DNA from: Rhizobium sp. 16-449-1b
GTDB lineage: Bacteria; Pseudomonadota; Alphaproteobacteria; Rhizobiales; Rhizobiaceae
Assembly (NCBI RefSeq): GCF_017741935.1
Contig: NZ_JAGHMH010000013.1
Location: 124,001 to 188,000, forward strand
DNA length: 64,000 nucleotides
Direction: 5' to 3'
In this document: piece after piece, positions 35,562 through 44,330 of the stretch
Layout: the number at the start of each line of letters is the position of its first letter
How positions within the stretch are numbered: the first letter of the stretch is position 1
Notes under the pieces: generated by a model
The model's database searches: none
The model's input: only the letters and a program-made list of their open reading frames with translations
What the model was told of the DNA's origin: nothing
Translations under genes and position numbers: made by a program

Positions 35562-36590
35562 ATGAAGAGACCGACAATTCGCGACGTCGCCGAAAAGGCC
35601 GGCGTCTCCGTGGCGACGACCAACCGGGTATTGTCGGGCGCCGAAAGCGTCAGCGCGAAGACGCGCGAGAAGGTGCGCGAGGCGGCTGAAGCAATCGGCT
35701 TTTACGGGCTGGGAGCGATTGCGGCGCGCAACAACGCTGCGCGGCCGCGATATCGCTTCGGGGTCATCCTTCTTCAACCGCACCGCCCGTTTTATCAGCT
35801 GGTGGCACGCGCGCTTACGGAGGCAGCGCAGGCACAAGAGGCTTTCGATATCGAACTCCGGATCGAATATCTGGAGGATTTGTCTCCCCAGAACACGGCG
35901 GAGCGCGCCTTGGCCCTCGCAAACGAATGCGACGCGGTGTGCGTGACGACTGCCGTGCATCCCGTTGTTACCAAGGCGATCGAGGAAATCCAGGCGCGCG
36001 GCATTCCCGTCTTCGCGCTGATCTCTCAGCTCGCCGCCACCGGCCAAATCCACTACATCGGCCTTGATCACTGGAAGGTAGGAAGGACCGCCGCCTGGGC
36101 CTTTCACCACATCTGCAAGTCTCCGGGAAAAATCGCGCTTCTCGTGGGCAATCCGCGCTTTCGGAACCAGGAAATGAACGAGACCGGCTTCCGATCCTAT
36201 TTTCGCGAGCATGCCAGGGACTTCACTCTGCTTGAACCGTTATCGACATTCGAATCCTCCGCGGTCGCCGAGGAGATGACGGAGAGGGTATTGAGCGACC
36301 ATCCGGATCTTGCAGGGCTCTATGTGGCTGGCGGTGGGATTAGCGGCGTGCTCGCCGCGCTGCGCACGACAGGGCGTGCCGGCACGCTTGTGGTGGTGGG
36401 ATACGAACTGATGGACAATGTGCGGTCGGCCCTGCTCGACGGCGCGCTGACCTTGTCGATCTCGCATCCGCTCGCGCAGCTCGCCGGCGAGGCGATCACC
36501 GGGATGATCAGCGCGGTCGCTTCAAAGGAAGCGAATGCCAGTTATACGAAAATAGTGCCCTTCAACCTCTATACGCGAGAGAACGTGTGA
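35562..36590 (+). CDS. LacI-family regulator of the oxygenase/importer operon
   Basis: 342 residues; two ATGs are adjacent and the second has better spacing from GGAG. DNA-binding domain PTIRDVAEKAGVSVATTNRV with hinge VREAAEAIGF (about 4-55), then a Peripla_BP-type effector domain (FGVILLQPHRPFYQLVAR, YIGLDHWKVGRTAAW, VVVGYELMDN). The YIGLDHWKVGR style resembles LacI regulators that bind inositol- or pentose-like ligands in rhizobia. It is divergent from the ten-gene operon, and the spacer has two matching palindromes. The effector is probably the imported compound or an early product. Confidence 0.9.
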   Translation: MKRPTIRDVAEKAGVSVATTNRVLSGAESVSAKTREKVREAAEAIGFYGLGAIAARNNAARPRYRFGVILLQPHRPFYQLVARALTEAAQAQEAFDIELRIEYLEDLSPQNTAERALALANECDAVCVTTAVHPVVTKAIEEIQARGIPVFALISQLAATGQIHYIGLDHWKVGRTAAWAFHHICKSPGKIALLVGNPRFRNQEMNETGFRSYFREHARDFTLLEPLSTFESSAVAEEMTERVLSDHPDLAGLYVAGGGISGVLAALRTTGRAGTLVVVGYELMDNVRSALLDGALTLSISHPLAQLAGEAITGMISAVASKEANASYTKIVPFNLYTRENV

Positions 36591-36740
36591 GATTTCGCAG
36601 CGCGCCCCAGTCGTCATTGCGTTTGCGAGGTGAAGCGCAAAGACATTCTCACAGAAATATAATATATAGATTTTATCGTCTTCTATTTTGATGAGACTTC
36701 TTGCACCCCTATTCCTTCAATCCGGAGCGAAGGAAACGGC

Positions 36741-37952
36741 ATGGCACGACATCAGATAGATCGAATTGAACAACGGTCAGCACGCCTGACAAATGAGGAA
36801 GAGGCTATTTCGGCGGCTCGCGTGTTGGCAGAACGCTTCAAAATTGAAGCCTCGTTGCGCGACCAGGAGCGCTTGCTTCCTCATCACGAGCTGGATGCCT
36901 TATCACGGGCAGGTCTTCTGGCGATTACGGTTCCTCACGAATACGGCGGGATCGATGTTTCCAACAGCGTGCTTGCCGAGGTGACCGCCATTCTTGCCGA
37001 GGCAGATGCATCGATTGGCCAGATCCCGCAGAACCATTTCTACATTCTCGAAGCGCTCAGAACGGATGGCACGGAAGAACAGAAGCGCTTCTTCTTCGCA
37101 CGCGCGCTGGCCGGCGACCGGTTCGGCAATGCCCTGTCCGAACGCGGCACCAAGACTGTCGGACACTACAACACCCGAATTGTCCGTGATGGGCTCGGCT
37201 ATCGCATCAATGGCCGCAAGTTCTATTCGACCGGCGTCATATTTGCCGACTGGATCACGGTTTTCGCATTGGACGAGAACGATCGATTGACCATGTCTTT
37301 CGTCCAGAAAGGGAGCGATGGCGTAGAGATCCTTGATGACTGGGATGGCTTCGGGCAACGCACGACCGGCAGCGGCACGACGGTGCTTGATAACGTCTAC
37401 GTCCCGGCCGATGCTGTCGTGCACCATCACAAAGGTTTCGAGCGGCCGACGACAATTGGTTCAGTGGGGCAGATCATCCATGCCGGGATCGATCTCGGCA
37501 TTGCCCGCGCAGCTTTTTCGGAAATGGTCGAGTTCGTGAAAACCCGATCGCGGCCGTGGACCAACAGTGGCGTCGACAAGGCATCGGAGGATCCGTTGAC
37601 TATTGCCAAGGCCGGCGAAATCGCGATCAGATTGGAAGCGGCGTCCGCGCTGGTCGAACGTGCCGGAAACAAGGTGGACATCGCCCAGATCGACACCACC
37701 GAGGAAAACGTCGTTGCGGCAACGCTCGCCGTGGCGGCAGCGAAAGTGCTGACATCGGAAATCGCGCTCGACGCCTCCAATGCCCTCTTCGAACTCGCCG
37801 GCACGGCCTCCACGAGCACAGGCCTCAACCTCGACCGCCACTGGCGCAACGCACGGACACACACGCTGCACGATCCGGTACGCTGGAAATACCATGTTGT
37901 CGGCAACTATCATCTCAACGGCGCAGTACCGCCACGAAGCGGTGCGCTCTGA
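36741..37952 (+). CDS. SfnB/DszC-type flavin monooxygenase (acyl-CoA dehydrogenase fold)
   Basis: 403 residues. Acyl-CoA dehydrogenase fold with N-terminal helical domain (to about 125), beta domain (FGNALSERGTKTVG region, about 130-235) and C-terminal helical bundle ending DRHWRNARTHTLHDP. That ending, and the opening ISAARVLAERFKIEASLRDQ, mark the SfnB/DszC/DszX group, whose members use reduced FMN and oxygen to oxidise organosulfur compounds rather than dehydrogenate acyl-CoA. A flavin reductase would have to be supplied in trans. The gene stands alone on the plus strand after a 150-bp AT-rich spacer, and a convergent terminator separates it from its paralogue. Confidence 0.85.
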   Translation: MARHQIDRIEQRSARLTNEEEAISAARVLAERFKIEASLRDQERLLPHHELDALSRAGLLAITVPHEYGGIDVSNSVLAEVTAILAEADASIGQIPQNHFYILEALRTDGTEEQKRFFFARALAGDRFGNALSERGTKTVGHYNTRIVRDGLGYRINGRKFYSTGVIFADWITVFALDENDRLTMSFVQKGSDGVEILDDWDGFGQRTTGSGTTVLDNVYVPADAVVHHHKGFERPTTIGSVGQIIHAGIDLGIARAAFSEMVEFVKTRSRPWTNSGVDKASEDPLTIAKAGEIAIRLEAASALVERAGNKVDIAQIDTTEENVVAATLAVAAAKVLTSEIALDASNALFELAGTASTSTGLNLDRHWRNARTHTLHDPVRWKYHVVGNYHLNGAVPPRSGAL

Positions 37953-37960
37953 GAGACGAA

Positions 37961-37990
37961 GATAGCCCCGCCGCGAGCGACGGGGCTATC
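37961..37990. terminator. Bidirectional hairpin between convergent monooxygenase genes
   Basis: Perfect 10-bp stem GATAGCCCCG / CGGGGCTATC with a 10-nt loop, 8 bp past the stop of the first gene and 25 bp from that of the next, which run toward each other. There is no T-run on either side, so Rho-independent function is uncertain. Confidence 0.6.
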
Positions 37991-38015
37991 TAGCTAGGGT
38001 CGGGAGGACCACTGT

Positions 38016-39227
38016 TTAACTATAGAGGCTGACTTCAGGGATCTTGTCGTTGAGAACGAACTCGCCGACTTCCTTGGCCTTGTAGAAGACGGGATCGTGC
38101 AGCGTATGCGTTCGAACGTTTCTCCAGTAGCGGTCGAAACGATAGGACTCAGCCGTCGAGCGGGCACCTGTCAGCTCGAATACGCGGGAGGTGATGTCGA
38201 GCGACACATTGGTGGCGTGCACCTTGGCCGCATAGGCTTCAGCGGCCGCTTCCCCGCGCTCCCGCGCCGTGACATCAGCACCTCGAGACAGCGCAGCCTG
38301 GACCGCACCGGCCGCCTGATCCGCCAAGGCAGCGGCGGCCTTCACCGACGCCGTAAGCTCTCCGACACGCTCGAGGATATAGGGATCGTCCTGCGCGCGG
38401 GCGACACCCGACGTGACCCAGGGGCGTGTCGTCGTCCTGACATAGTCGACTGCCTGCGAAAGAGCGCCTTCGGCGGTGCCGAGGTAGAAGTTTACGAAAA
38501 CAAGCTGGATCAGCGGTGTGTTGAAGCTAGCCAGCACCGGGGGCGCTGCCCCCTCCTCCGCCGGTGCGCCAATCAAATCCTCCTCATAAACGGGGAAGTC
38601 CCGGAACTCGACGCTGCCGCTGTCGGAGAGACGCTGGCCGATATTGTCCCAGTCGTCGTTGGCGATATAGCCCGGCCGATTGGTGGGAACCGCGAAACTC
38701 GCGATCTTTCCGTCCAGAGTGGCATTGGCGTTGATATAGTCGGATATCCGCGCTGCCGTGGAGAAGGACTTGCGGCCGTTCAGCACATAACCGTTGCCGC
38801 GTCGCGTCAGCGTGAGGCCAGGATCGCGAGGATTGACGGCGGCACCCCAGTAGAGGCCCTTGGCTACCGTTTCGGTCCCAAGTGCATTGGCGCGAGCCGC
38901 GTCCTCGATCGCCCAGTAGATGTACTGGCTGTTGACGAAGTGATAGCCGAGCAGCTGCCCGATCGAGCTTTCTCCACGGGCCAGGATGCGAACGAGCCTC
39001 AAGCCGTCGACCCAGTCGAGGCCGCCTCCGCCGATTGCCAGGGCGTGCAGCGCGTTCAGCAGCCCGGCATTCTTGAGCTTGACGATTTCATTGAGCGGCG
39101 GGCGGCCGTCACGGTCGAGTTCGGCGCCGCGGCTTGCGAGGTCAGCTGAAATCTCCTCCGCCCGCGCGAAAAGCTCGGCCCTTGTCGCGCCTCGCGCGGC
39201 GACATGAATGACATTGGATTGGCTCAT
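38016..39227 (-). CDS. Second SfnB/DszC-type flavin monooxygenase
   Basis: 403 residues, the same length as the gene facing it, and sharing the C-terminal signature DRYWRNVRTHTLHDP, but divergent in between. Fold and layout are those of acyl-CoA dehydrogenases, with the HFVNSQYIYWA and ARISDYINANA segments of the DszC-like group. Family members oxidise thioethers, thiophenes or sulfones with FMNH2. It is transcribed after a sugar-type binding protein gene on the same strand, 63 bp downstream with a hairpin between. This pairing of monooxygenase and periplasmic binding protein suggests the imported ligand is the enzyme substrate. Confidence 0.83.
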   Translation of the reverse strand: MSQSNVIHVAARGATRAELFARAEEISADLASRGAELDRDGRPPLNEIVKLKNAGLLNALHALAIGGGGLDWVDGLRLVRILARGESSIGQLLGYHFVNSQYIYWAIEDAARANALGTETVAKGLYWGAAVNPRDPGLTLTRRGNGYVLNGRKSFSTAARISDYINANATLDGKIASFAVPTNRPGYIANDDWDNIGQRLSDSGSVEFRDFPVYEEDLIGAPAEEGAAPPVLASFNTPLIQLVFVNFYLGTAEGALSQAVDYVRTTTRPWVTSGVARAQDDPYILERVGELTASVKAAAALADQAAGAVQAALSRGADVTARERGEAAAEAYAAKVHATNVSLDITSRVFELTGARSTAESYRFDRYWRNVRTHTLHDPVFYKAKEVGEFVLNDKIPEVSLYS

Positions 39228-39249
39228 CGAAAACTCCCATTGAGAATAG

Positions 39250-39280
39250 AGCAGTCCGGCAGGTGATCTGCCGGACTGCT
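39250..39280 (-). other. Intercistronic hairpin after the binding-protein gene
   Basis: Perfect 13-bp stem AGCAGTCCGGCAG / CTGCCGGACTGCT with a 5-nt loop, 10 bp past the binding-protein stop and just ahead of the monooxygenase gene. Confidence 0.75.
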
Positions 39281-39290
39281 GTGCCTGCGG

Positions 39291-40337
39291 TCAGAAAAGC
39301 TTTGCCGGAATCCAGGGGGCGGTGACCACGTCGCTGGTGTTGAACTCGGGTAGCTTCTTCGCCAGATCCTCGATCGTCTTGACGTTCGCCGATCTCAGCG
39401 CCGCTTGCGTCAACAGGGTCGGCTTCACCGTGATGTTGTGGGGAACGTCTTCGCCAGCGATCTGCAGGGCCGCGGCGCGAATGGATACGGCGCCGACGAC
39501 GGCAGGATTGGTCGCGACGGTCGCCACCCAGGGGCTTCCCTCCTCGGTGATCTCCTGAATATCGGCGGTGGAGACATCGGCGGAATAGATCTTCAGCTTC
39601 GATGCGATGCCGAGGTCATTGGCCGCCAGTTTCACGCCGCGCGCGAATTCGTCATAGGGAGCGAAGACGACGCTGATGTCGGGATTTGCCGTCAGCGCCG
39701 CCTTCGCCTGGTCCGCCGTCGATGTCGCGGTCGTGTCGCTCACATTGCCGAAGCGTGCCTTCTCGACAACGCCCTTGTTATCCGCCTTGAATTTCTCCCA
39801 GACCTCGTTGCGGCGGTCGAGCGGCGCAAAGCCGGCGACATAGACATAGCCGGCGTTGAAGCTCGCGCCGTTTTCCTTCACGGCCTGTTCGAGCGCCTGC
39901 TTGGCAAGCTCATGATCGCTCTGCTCGACCTGCGGTATCTTGGGATTGTTCAAATTGACGTCGAAGGCGACGACCTTCACGCCCTTGTCGAGCGCCTGCT
40001 GCACGACGTCGCCAAGCGATTCCGGCAGACCGTGGTCAACGACGATCCCCTGAACGCCAAGATTAACGGCCTGCAGGATCTGCTCGCGCTGTTCGGCGGC
40101 GTTCTGGCGGCCGGGGAAGATGCGGAGGTCGATGCCGAGCGCCTTTGCCTGCGCTTCCGCGCCGGCCTGATAGGCCTGAAAGAAATCGCCGGCAGATATG
40201 TAGCTGATCAGGGCAAGCTTGACGCCGCCCTTGTCGAATGGCGCAGGCGCACCGGCCAGCCCTTCGGCATGAGCGCCACTCAAGGCAACGAATGAAATCG
40301 CGGCGGCAGAAAGCGCCAGGCGGCTGAAGGTCTTCAT
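39291..40337 (-). CDS. Periplasmic sugar-type binding protein, paralogue A
   Basis: 348 residues with AGGAG 7 nt before the ATG. Signal peptide ends near residue 24 (SGAHA-EGL). The mature N-terminus GLAGAPAPFDK and many later stretches (PQVEQSDHELA, VYVAGFAPLDRR, ADQAKAALTANPDISVVF, STADIQ, TAPWI) recur in the binding protein about 3 kb to the right, so the two are clear paralogues. Type I Peripla_BP_4 family. It has no permease next to it on this strand and probably shares the membrane components encoded divergently. Confidence 0.88.
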   Translation of the reverse strand: MKTFSRLALSAAAISFVALSGAHAEGLAGAPAPFDKGGVKLALISYISAGDFFQAYQAGAEAQAKALGIDLRIFPGRQNAAEQREQILQAVNLGVQGIVVDHGLPESLGDVVQQALDKGVKVVAFDVNLNNPKIPQVEQSDHELAKQALEQAVKENGASFNAGYVYVAGFAPLDRRNEVWEKFKADNKGVVEKARFGNVSDTTATSTADQAKAALTANPDISVVFAPYDEFARGVKLAANDLGIASKLKIYSADVSTADIQEITEEGSPWVATVATNPAVVGAVSIRAAALQIAGEDVPHNITVKPTLLTQAALRSANVKTIEDLAKKLPEFNTSDVVTAPWIPAKLF

Positions 40338-40646
40338 GATGCGCTCCTAAAAAGATCCAAGTTATCCGCGGCTTTTCACCCGCATTTTCATTAGGGTATA
40401 TTTTCTACCTTTTTAGTAGATAAATTGGTCCGATATTTCCGCTGAACAGGAAAAACTTTGTGCGATTTGCGTGCATGGCGGGAAACGCTTTGCCTGTCGC
40501 GACACCGGGTTCCAGTGCAACTTGTCGTCAACGAAACCGATCTTGTTGAGGGCAAATCAAGACGAATAGCTCGCGTAAAAGACATCTAAATCAAGGCGAT
40601 GCCTCCCAACCGTCGCCTCTCGATCCTCCTCACTCGTAGTTCGCCC
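40338..40646. promoter_or_regulatory. Divergent promoter region of the importer/monooxygenase cluster
   Basis: 309 bp between two divergent units. The left part is AT-rich and holds the short dyad TCTAC-CTTTTTA-GTAGA at 40404-40420 with TATA-like sequence beside it (GGGTATATTTTC), a plausible site for a regulator of the leftward gene. The rest contains no recognisable gene. A 15-codon in-frame leader of the ATPase gene begins at an ATG at 40599; I treat it as untranslated. Confidence 0.5.
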
Positions 40647-42128
40647 ATGTCTCTGCTCTCCGTTGAAAATCTATCCCGAAGCTTTGACTCAACGCGCGCG
40701 CTGTCTGGTGCCTCGCTATCGATCGCCCGCGGCGAGATCGTCGCGCTCATGGGCGCGAATGGCGCAGGCAAATCGACACTCGTGAAAATCCTCTCCGGCG
40801 TGCTCTCCGCCGATGGCGGCATCGTCACCCTTGATGGCCGGCCCTTTGCGCCGCGAACGCCGGCGGAAGCAGCGGTGCGGGGCATCGTTACCGTGCATCA
40901 ATCAACCGATCTGGTCGGCGCGCCGGGACTGACGGTCGCCGATGTCTTGCTCCTCAATCGCTTCACCGACCGCAGCCAGCCGTTCTTCGTCTCGAAACGC
41001 GCTATTCGCGCGCAGGCAAAGGCCATGCTCGACGCCGCGGGCTTTGAACTCCCGCTCGATCGCGATTTCGCGGACCTCGGCGCTGCCGATAGGCAATTGG
41101 TGGCGATTGCGCGTGCGCTTGCGAACAAGGCGGATTTGCTAATCCTCGACGAGCCGACGGCCAGCCTGTCAATCGAGGAAAGCCAGCGGCTGTTCGACAT
41201 CCTGCTGCGCCTGCGCGCGCAGGGTCTCGCCGTTCTCTATATCTCACACAGGACCGCAGACCTGCAGGCCATCGCCGATCGGGCGCTCGTCATGCGCGGC
41301 GGCCGCGTCGTCGGCGCCTTCGAAAAACCAATCGACTTCAGCGCTGCGATCGAGACGATGATCGGTCGCAAGCTGGAGAGAGCCCGGCCGGATACGCGCG
41401 CTGAAAGGGACCGCGTCATTCTCGAGATGGCGAATATCAAGCTTCTCGCCAACAGTGTGCCATTCGACCTTTCCATCCGCGAGGGCGAAGTCGTCGCCAT
41501 CACCGGCGTGCTCGGCGCCGGCAAGAGCCGGCTGCTGTCAGCCATCTTCGGCACTGGAACGCTGGCCTCAGGGACCTTGACGCTCGATGGCGAAGTCTAC
41601 CGCCCGAACGGTCCTGCCGCGGCTATTGCGGCCGGTATCGTCATGGCCGCGGAGGATCGGCACCATTCTTCCCTCATGCCGCCGTCGTGGCCAGGAAACA
41701 GCGTGGCGGCGACGATCAGCCTGCCGCACCTGCGCAAATGGTATCCGCGGGGTTTCCTGTGGGGCAACCGCGAACGACGCGAGGCGGAGCAGGCGATCAA
41801 GAGGCTGCGCATCACGGCCTCCGGGCCCGACGCATCGATCTGGACCCTTTCCGGAGGCAACCAGCAGAAGACGGTTCTTGCCCGCTGGGAAGCAGAGCCG
41901 AGCCGGCTGCTGTTGCTTGACGAGCCGTTCCAGGGCGTCGATGTCGGCGCCCGGCAGGACATCATCGAGGCCATCAGGGGACGGAGCGATCGCGCCACGC
42001 TGATCGCGACCTCCGATCCGGAAGAGGCATTCGAAGTCGCCGATCGCATCCTCGTCATCGATCACCACAGCGTCCGCCCTGCGCAAGAACACGAAGACCA
42101 TACCGCTGCCGAAGGAATTCTAGCATGA
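40647..42128 (+). CDS. Sugar ABC transporter ATPase with two domains, RbsA type
   Basis: 493 residues from MSLLSV; an ATG 16 codons earlier (40599) is possible. Two fused nucleotide-binding domains. The first has Walker A GANGAGKST, a degenerate signature (LGAADRQLV), Walker B LLILDEPTASL and ISHR. The second has the short Walker A-like GVLGAGKSR, a good signature LSGGNQQKT, and LLLLDEPFQGVD. Such asymmetry is normal in RbsA. It is the first gene of a plus-strand operon and overlaps the permease gene by ATGA. Confidence 0.9.
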   Translation: MSLLSVENLSRSFDSTRALSGASLSIARGEIVALMGANGAGKSTLVKILSGVLSADGGIVTLDGRPFAPRTPAEAAVRGIVTVHQSTDLVGAPGLTVADVLLLNRFTDRSQPFFVSKRAIRAQAKAMLDAAGFELPLDRDFADLGAADRQLVAIARALANKADLLILDEPTASLSIEESQRLFDILLRLRAQGLAVLYISHRTADLQAIADRALVMRGGRVVGAFEKPIDFSAAIETMIGRKLERARPDTRAERDRVILEMANIKLLANSVPFDLSIREGEVVAITGVLGAGKSRLLSAIFGTGTLASGTLTLDGEVYRPNGPAAAIAAGIVMAAEDRHHSSLMPPSWPGNSVAATISLPHLRKWYPRGFLWGNRERREAEQAIKRLRITASGPDASIWTLSGGNQQKTVLARWEAEPSRLLLLDEPFQGVDVGARQDIIEAIRGRSDRATLIATSDPEEAFEVADRILVIDHHSVRPAQEHEDHTAAEGILA

Positions 42129-43171
42129 GCTCCATCCAGGATGAAACCATTGGCGAGACACCTTCGCCGCAGGGCACAGGTCCGTTTCTGAGCCGCGTGG
42201 CTGCGGTGATCCGCTCCGGCGCGGTCTTCCTGCTCCTCATCGCGCTGGTGATCGGCTTCACCGCCGCACAGCCTGCCTTCATCAACATCAACAACCTGAT
42301 GAGCATCCTTCAGGCCGTGTCGGTGGTTGCCATTCTAGGCGCGGGCGTCACGGTCACGCTCGCCGTCGGCGGCTTCGATCTATCGATCGGCGCGGTGGCC
42401 GCCTCCAGCGTCATGGCCGCCAGCTACGCGATGATCGTGCTCGGCCTCGACGCTTTCGCAACTGTTCCGCTGGTTCTCGCTTTCGGCGCGCTCATCGGCC
42501 TCATCAATGCCTTCGTCATCGTGCGGTTGAAGGTGCCGGATCTCTTGGCGACGCTGTCAATGATGTTCCTGCTCTCGGGCCTGCAGCTGATCCCGACAGC
42601 GGGTCGTTCGATCTCGGCCGGCCTCATCCTGCCTGATGGCTCGACGGCGCCCGGCGTCTACGATCCACGCTTCCTGCTGATCGGCCGATACAGCATCGCC
42701 GGAACCGTTCCAGTGGCCGTCGTGCTGATGATCCTGGTCGCCGTGGTTCTCTACGTCCTGACGGAGCGCACGCGCATCGGCCGGCTGCTGTTTGCCACCG
42801 GCGGAAACGAGGTCGCCACCCGCCTCGCCGGCGCCTCCACCACGCGTCTCAAGACGCTGGCCTACGTTATCTCGGGAACGCTGGCCTCGCTCGGCGGCAT
42901 CATCGTTGCCGCCCGCGTCGGGCGTGGCGACGTGTCCTCGGGCGGTTCGCTGCTGATGGACGCCGTCGCGGCCTCGCTGATCGGCTTCACCGTGATGGGT
43001 CTCCGCCGCCCGAACGTGCTCGGCACCATCGTCGGCGCCGTCTTCGTCGGCGTGCTGCTCAACGGCCTGACGATGCTGAATGCGCCCTACTACACCCAGG
43101 ATTTCGTCAAGGGCGCCGTACTGGCGGGCGCGCTCGCGCTCACTTACGGCCTCGGCCGAGCCAATCCCTGA
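42125..43171 (+). CDS. Sugar ABC transporter permease, RbsC type
   Basis: 348 residues with a short hydrophilic N-terminus and about ten membrane segments. Family marker VGGFDLSIGAVAASS and C-terminal AASLIGFTVMGLRRPNVLGT. Start overlaps the ATPase stop codon. Membrane channel for binding proteins A and B. Confidence 0.9.
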   Translation: MSSIQDETIGETPSPQGTGPFLSRVAAVIRSGAVFLLLIALVIGFTAAQPAFININNLMSILQAVSVVAILGAGVTVTLAVGGFDLSIGAVAASSVMAASYAMIVLGLDAFATVPLVLAFGALIGLINAFVIVRLKVPDLLATLSMMFLLSGLQLIPTAGRSISAGLILPDGSTAPGVYDPRFLLIGRYSIAGTVPVAVVLMILVAVVLYVLTERTRIGRLLFATGGNEVATRLAGASTTRLKTLAYVISGTLASLGGIIVAARVGRGDVSSGGSLLMDAVAASLIGFTVMGLRRPNVLGTIVGAVFVGVLLNGLTMLNAPYYTQDFVKGAVLAGALALTYGLGRANP

Positions 43172-43214
43172 ACGAACAACCATGACACACCATAGCCCAA
43201 GGAGAGGCTGACTT

Positions 43215-44255
43215 ATGAAGACCACCCTGAAATCCTTTGCCGCCGCGCTCATCTCGGGTGCGCTGCTTGCAAGCTCCAGCCTCGCAGCCGGCATCGAAGG
43301 CGCGCCCGCGCCGTTCGACAAGCGCCAGGTCAATATCGCGGTCGTCAGCTATCTCGGCGGCGGCGACTGGCTGCAGGCCTTCGAGGCCGGCGTCAAGCGC
43401 CAGGCCGACGCGCTCGGGATCAAGACGACGATCTCCCAGGCCCGCAACGACAACGACACGGAACGCACGCTGATCGAGCAGGCGATCAACCTCGGCGTCG
43501 ATGGCATCATCATCAACAACGGCCGCCCCGAGGTGCTCAAGGACGTCGCCCAGAAGGCGCTCGACGCAGGCATCAAGGTCGTGGCCTATGACGTCGACCT
43601 CGACAACCCGGCGATCCCGCAGATCGAGCAAAGCGACAAGGACATGGCGAGCCTCGTGCTCGAGCAGGCGGTCAAGGACAAGGGCGACGGCTTCGTCGGC
43701 GGCGCGGTCTATGTCGCAGGCTTCGCGCCGCTCGATCGCCGCTATGCCGTTTGGAAGGAATTTGTCGCCAAGCACAAGCTGACGGAAAAAGCAGTGTGGG
43801 GCGTGGTCAACGACACGGTTCCAGCCTCCGTGGCCGACCAGACGAAGGCCGTACTTCGCGCCAACCCGGATATCTCGGTGATCTTCACGCCCTGGGACGA
43901 GTTCGCCAAAGGAGCCAAGCTCGCTATCGACGAACTCGGCGTCACCGACAAGGTGAAGATCTACGGCGTCGATACCTCGACAGCCGATATCCAGTTGATG
44001 ATCGAACCCGACAGCGCCTGGGTTGCGACCGCTGCCACCAATGCCGCCGTCGTCGGCGAAGTCTCGGTCCGCGCCGTATCGCTCGATATCGCCGGCCAGT
44101 TCCCGGGCCGCTCGGTACTGCTGAAGCCGACGCTGGTGACACGCGACGATCTCGTCAACAACAAGATCACCAGGATCGAGGACCTGCAGCAGAAGTTCCC
44201 CGCCTTCCTGAAGAGCGATGCGGCGACAGCCCCGTGGATCCAGCCACTGAACTAA
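43215..44255 (+). CDS. Periplasmic sugar-type binding protein, paralogue B
   Basis: 346 residues, with AAGGAGAGG before the start. Signal peptide to about residue 24 (SSSLAAG). It shares with paralogue A the mature N-terminus GAPAPFDK, PQIEQSDKDMA, VYVAGFAPLDRRYAVW, ADQTKAVLRANPDISVIF and the ending TAPWIQ. Third gene of the plus-strand importer operon. Duplicated receptors for one channel usually widen ligand range or separate high- and low-affinity uptake. A strong terminator follows. Confidence 0.9.
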   Translation: MKTTLKSFAAALISGALLASSSLAAGIEGAPAPFDKRQVNIAVVSYLGGGDWLQAFEAGVKRQADALGIKTTISQARNDNDTERTLIEQAINLGVDGIIINNGRPEVLKDVAQKALDAGIKVVAYDVDLDNPAIPQIEQSDKDMASLVLEQAVKDKGDGFVGGAVYVAGFAPLDRRYAVWKEFVAKHKLTEKAVWGVVNDTVPASVADQTKAVLRANPDISVIFTPWDEFAKGAKLAIDELGVTDKVKIYGVDTSTADIQLMIEPDSAWVATAATNAAVVGEVSVRAVSLDIAGQFPGRSVLLKPTLVTRDDLVNNKITRIEDLQQKFPAFLKSDAATAPWIQPLN

Positions 44256-44271
44256 GCATTCGAGACAATCG

Positions 44272-44300
44272 AGCGCCGCCCACCGAGGCGGCGCTTTTCT
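44272..44300 (+). terminator. Rho-independent terminator after binding protein B
   Basis: Perfect 9-bp GC-rich stem AGCGCCGCC / GGCGGCGCT with a 6-nt loop followed by TTTCT, 16 bp after the stop codon. The propeller gene begins 30 bp later on the same strand without an obvious promoter, so read-through at a reduced level is likely. Confidence 0.8.
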
Positions 44301-44330
44301 ATGTTCAATTCAGATTTCACAGGTGACCAA

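Noticed and set aside
36741..39227. Calling the two acyl-CoA-dehydrogenase-fold proteins fatty acid beta-oxidation enzymes
   Set aside because: Their C-terminal WRNxRTHTLHDP signature, the lack of beta-oxidation neighbours and the nearby LLM monooxygenase fit the SfnB/DszC monooxygenase group better.
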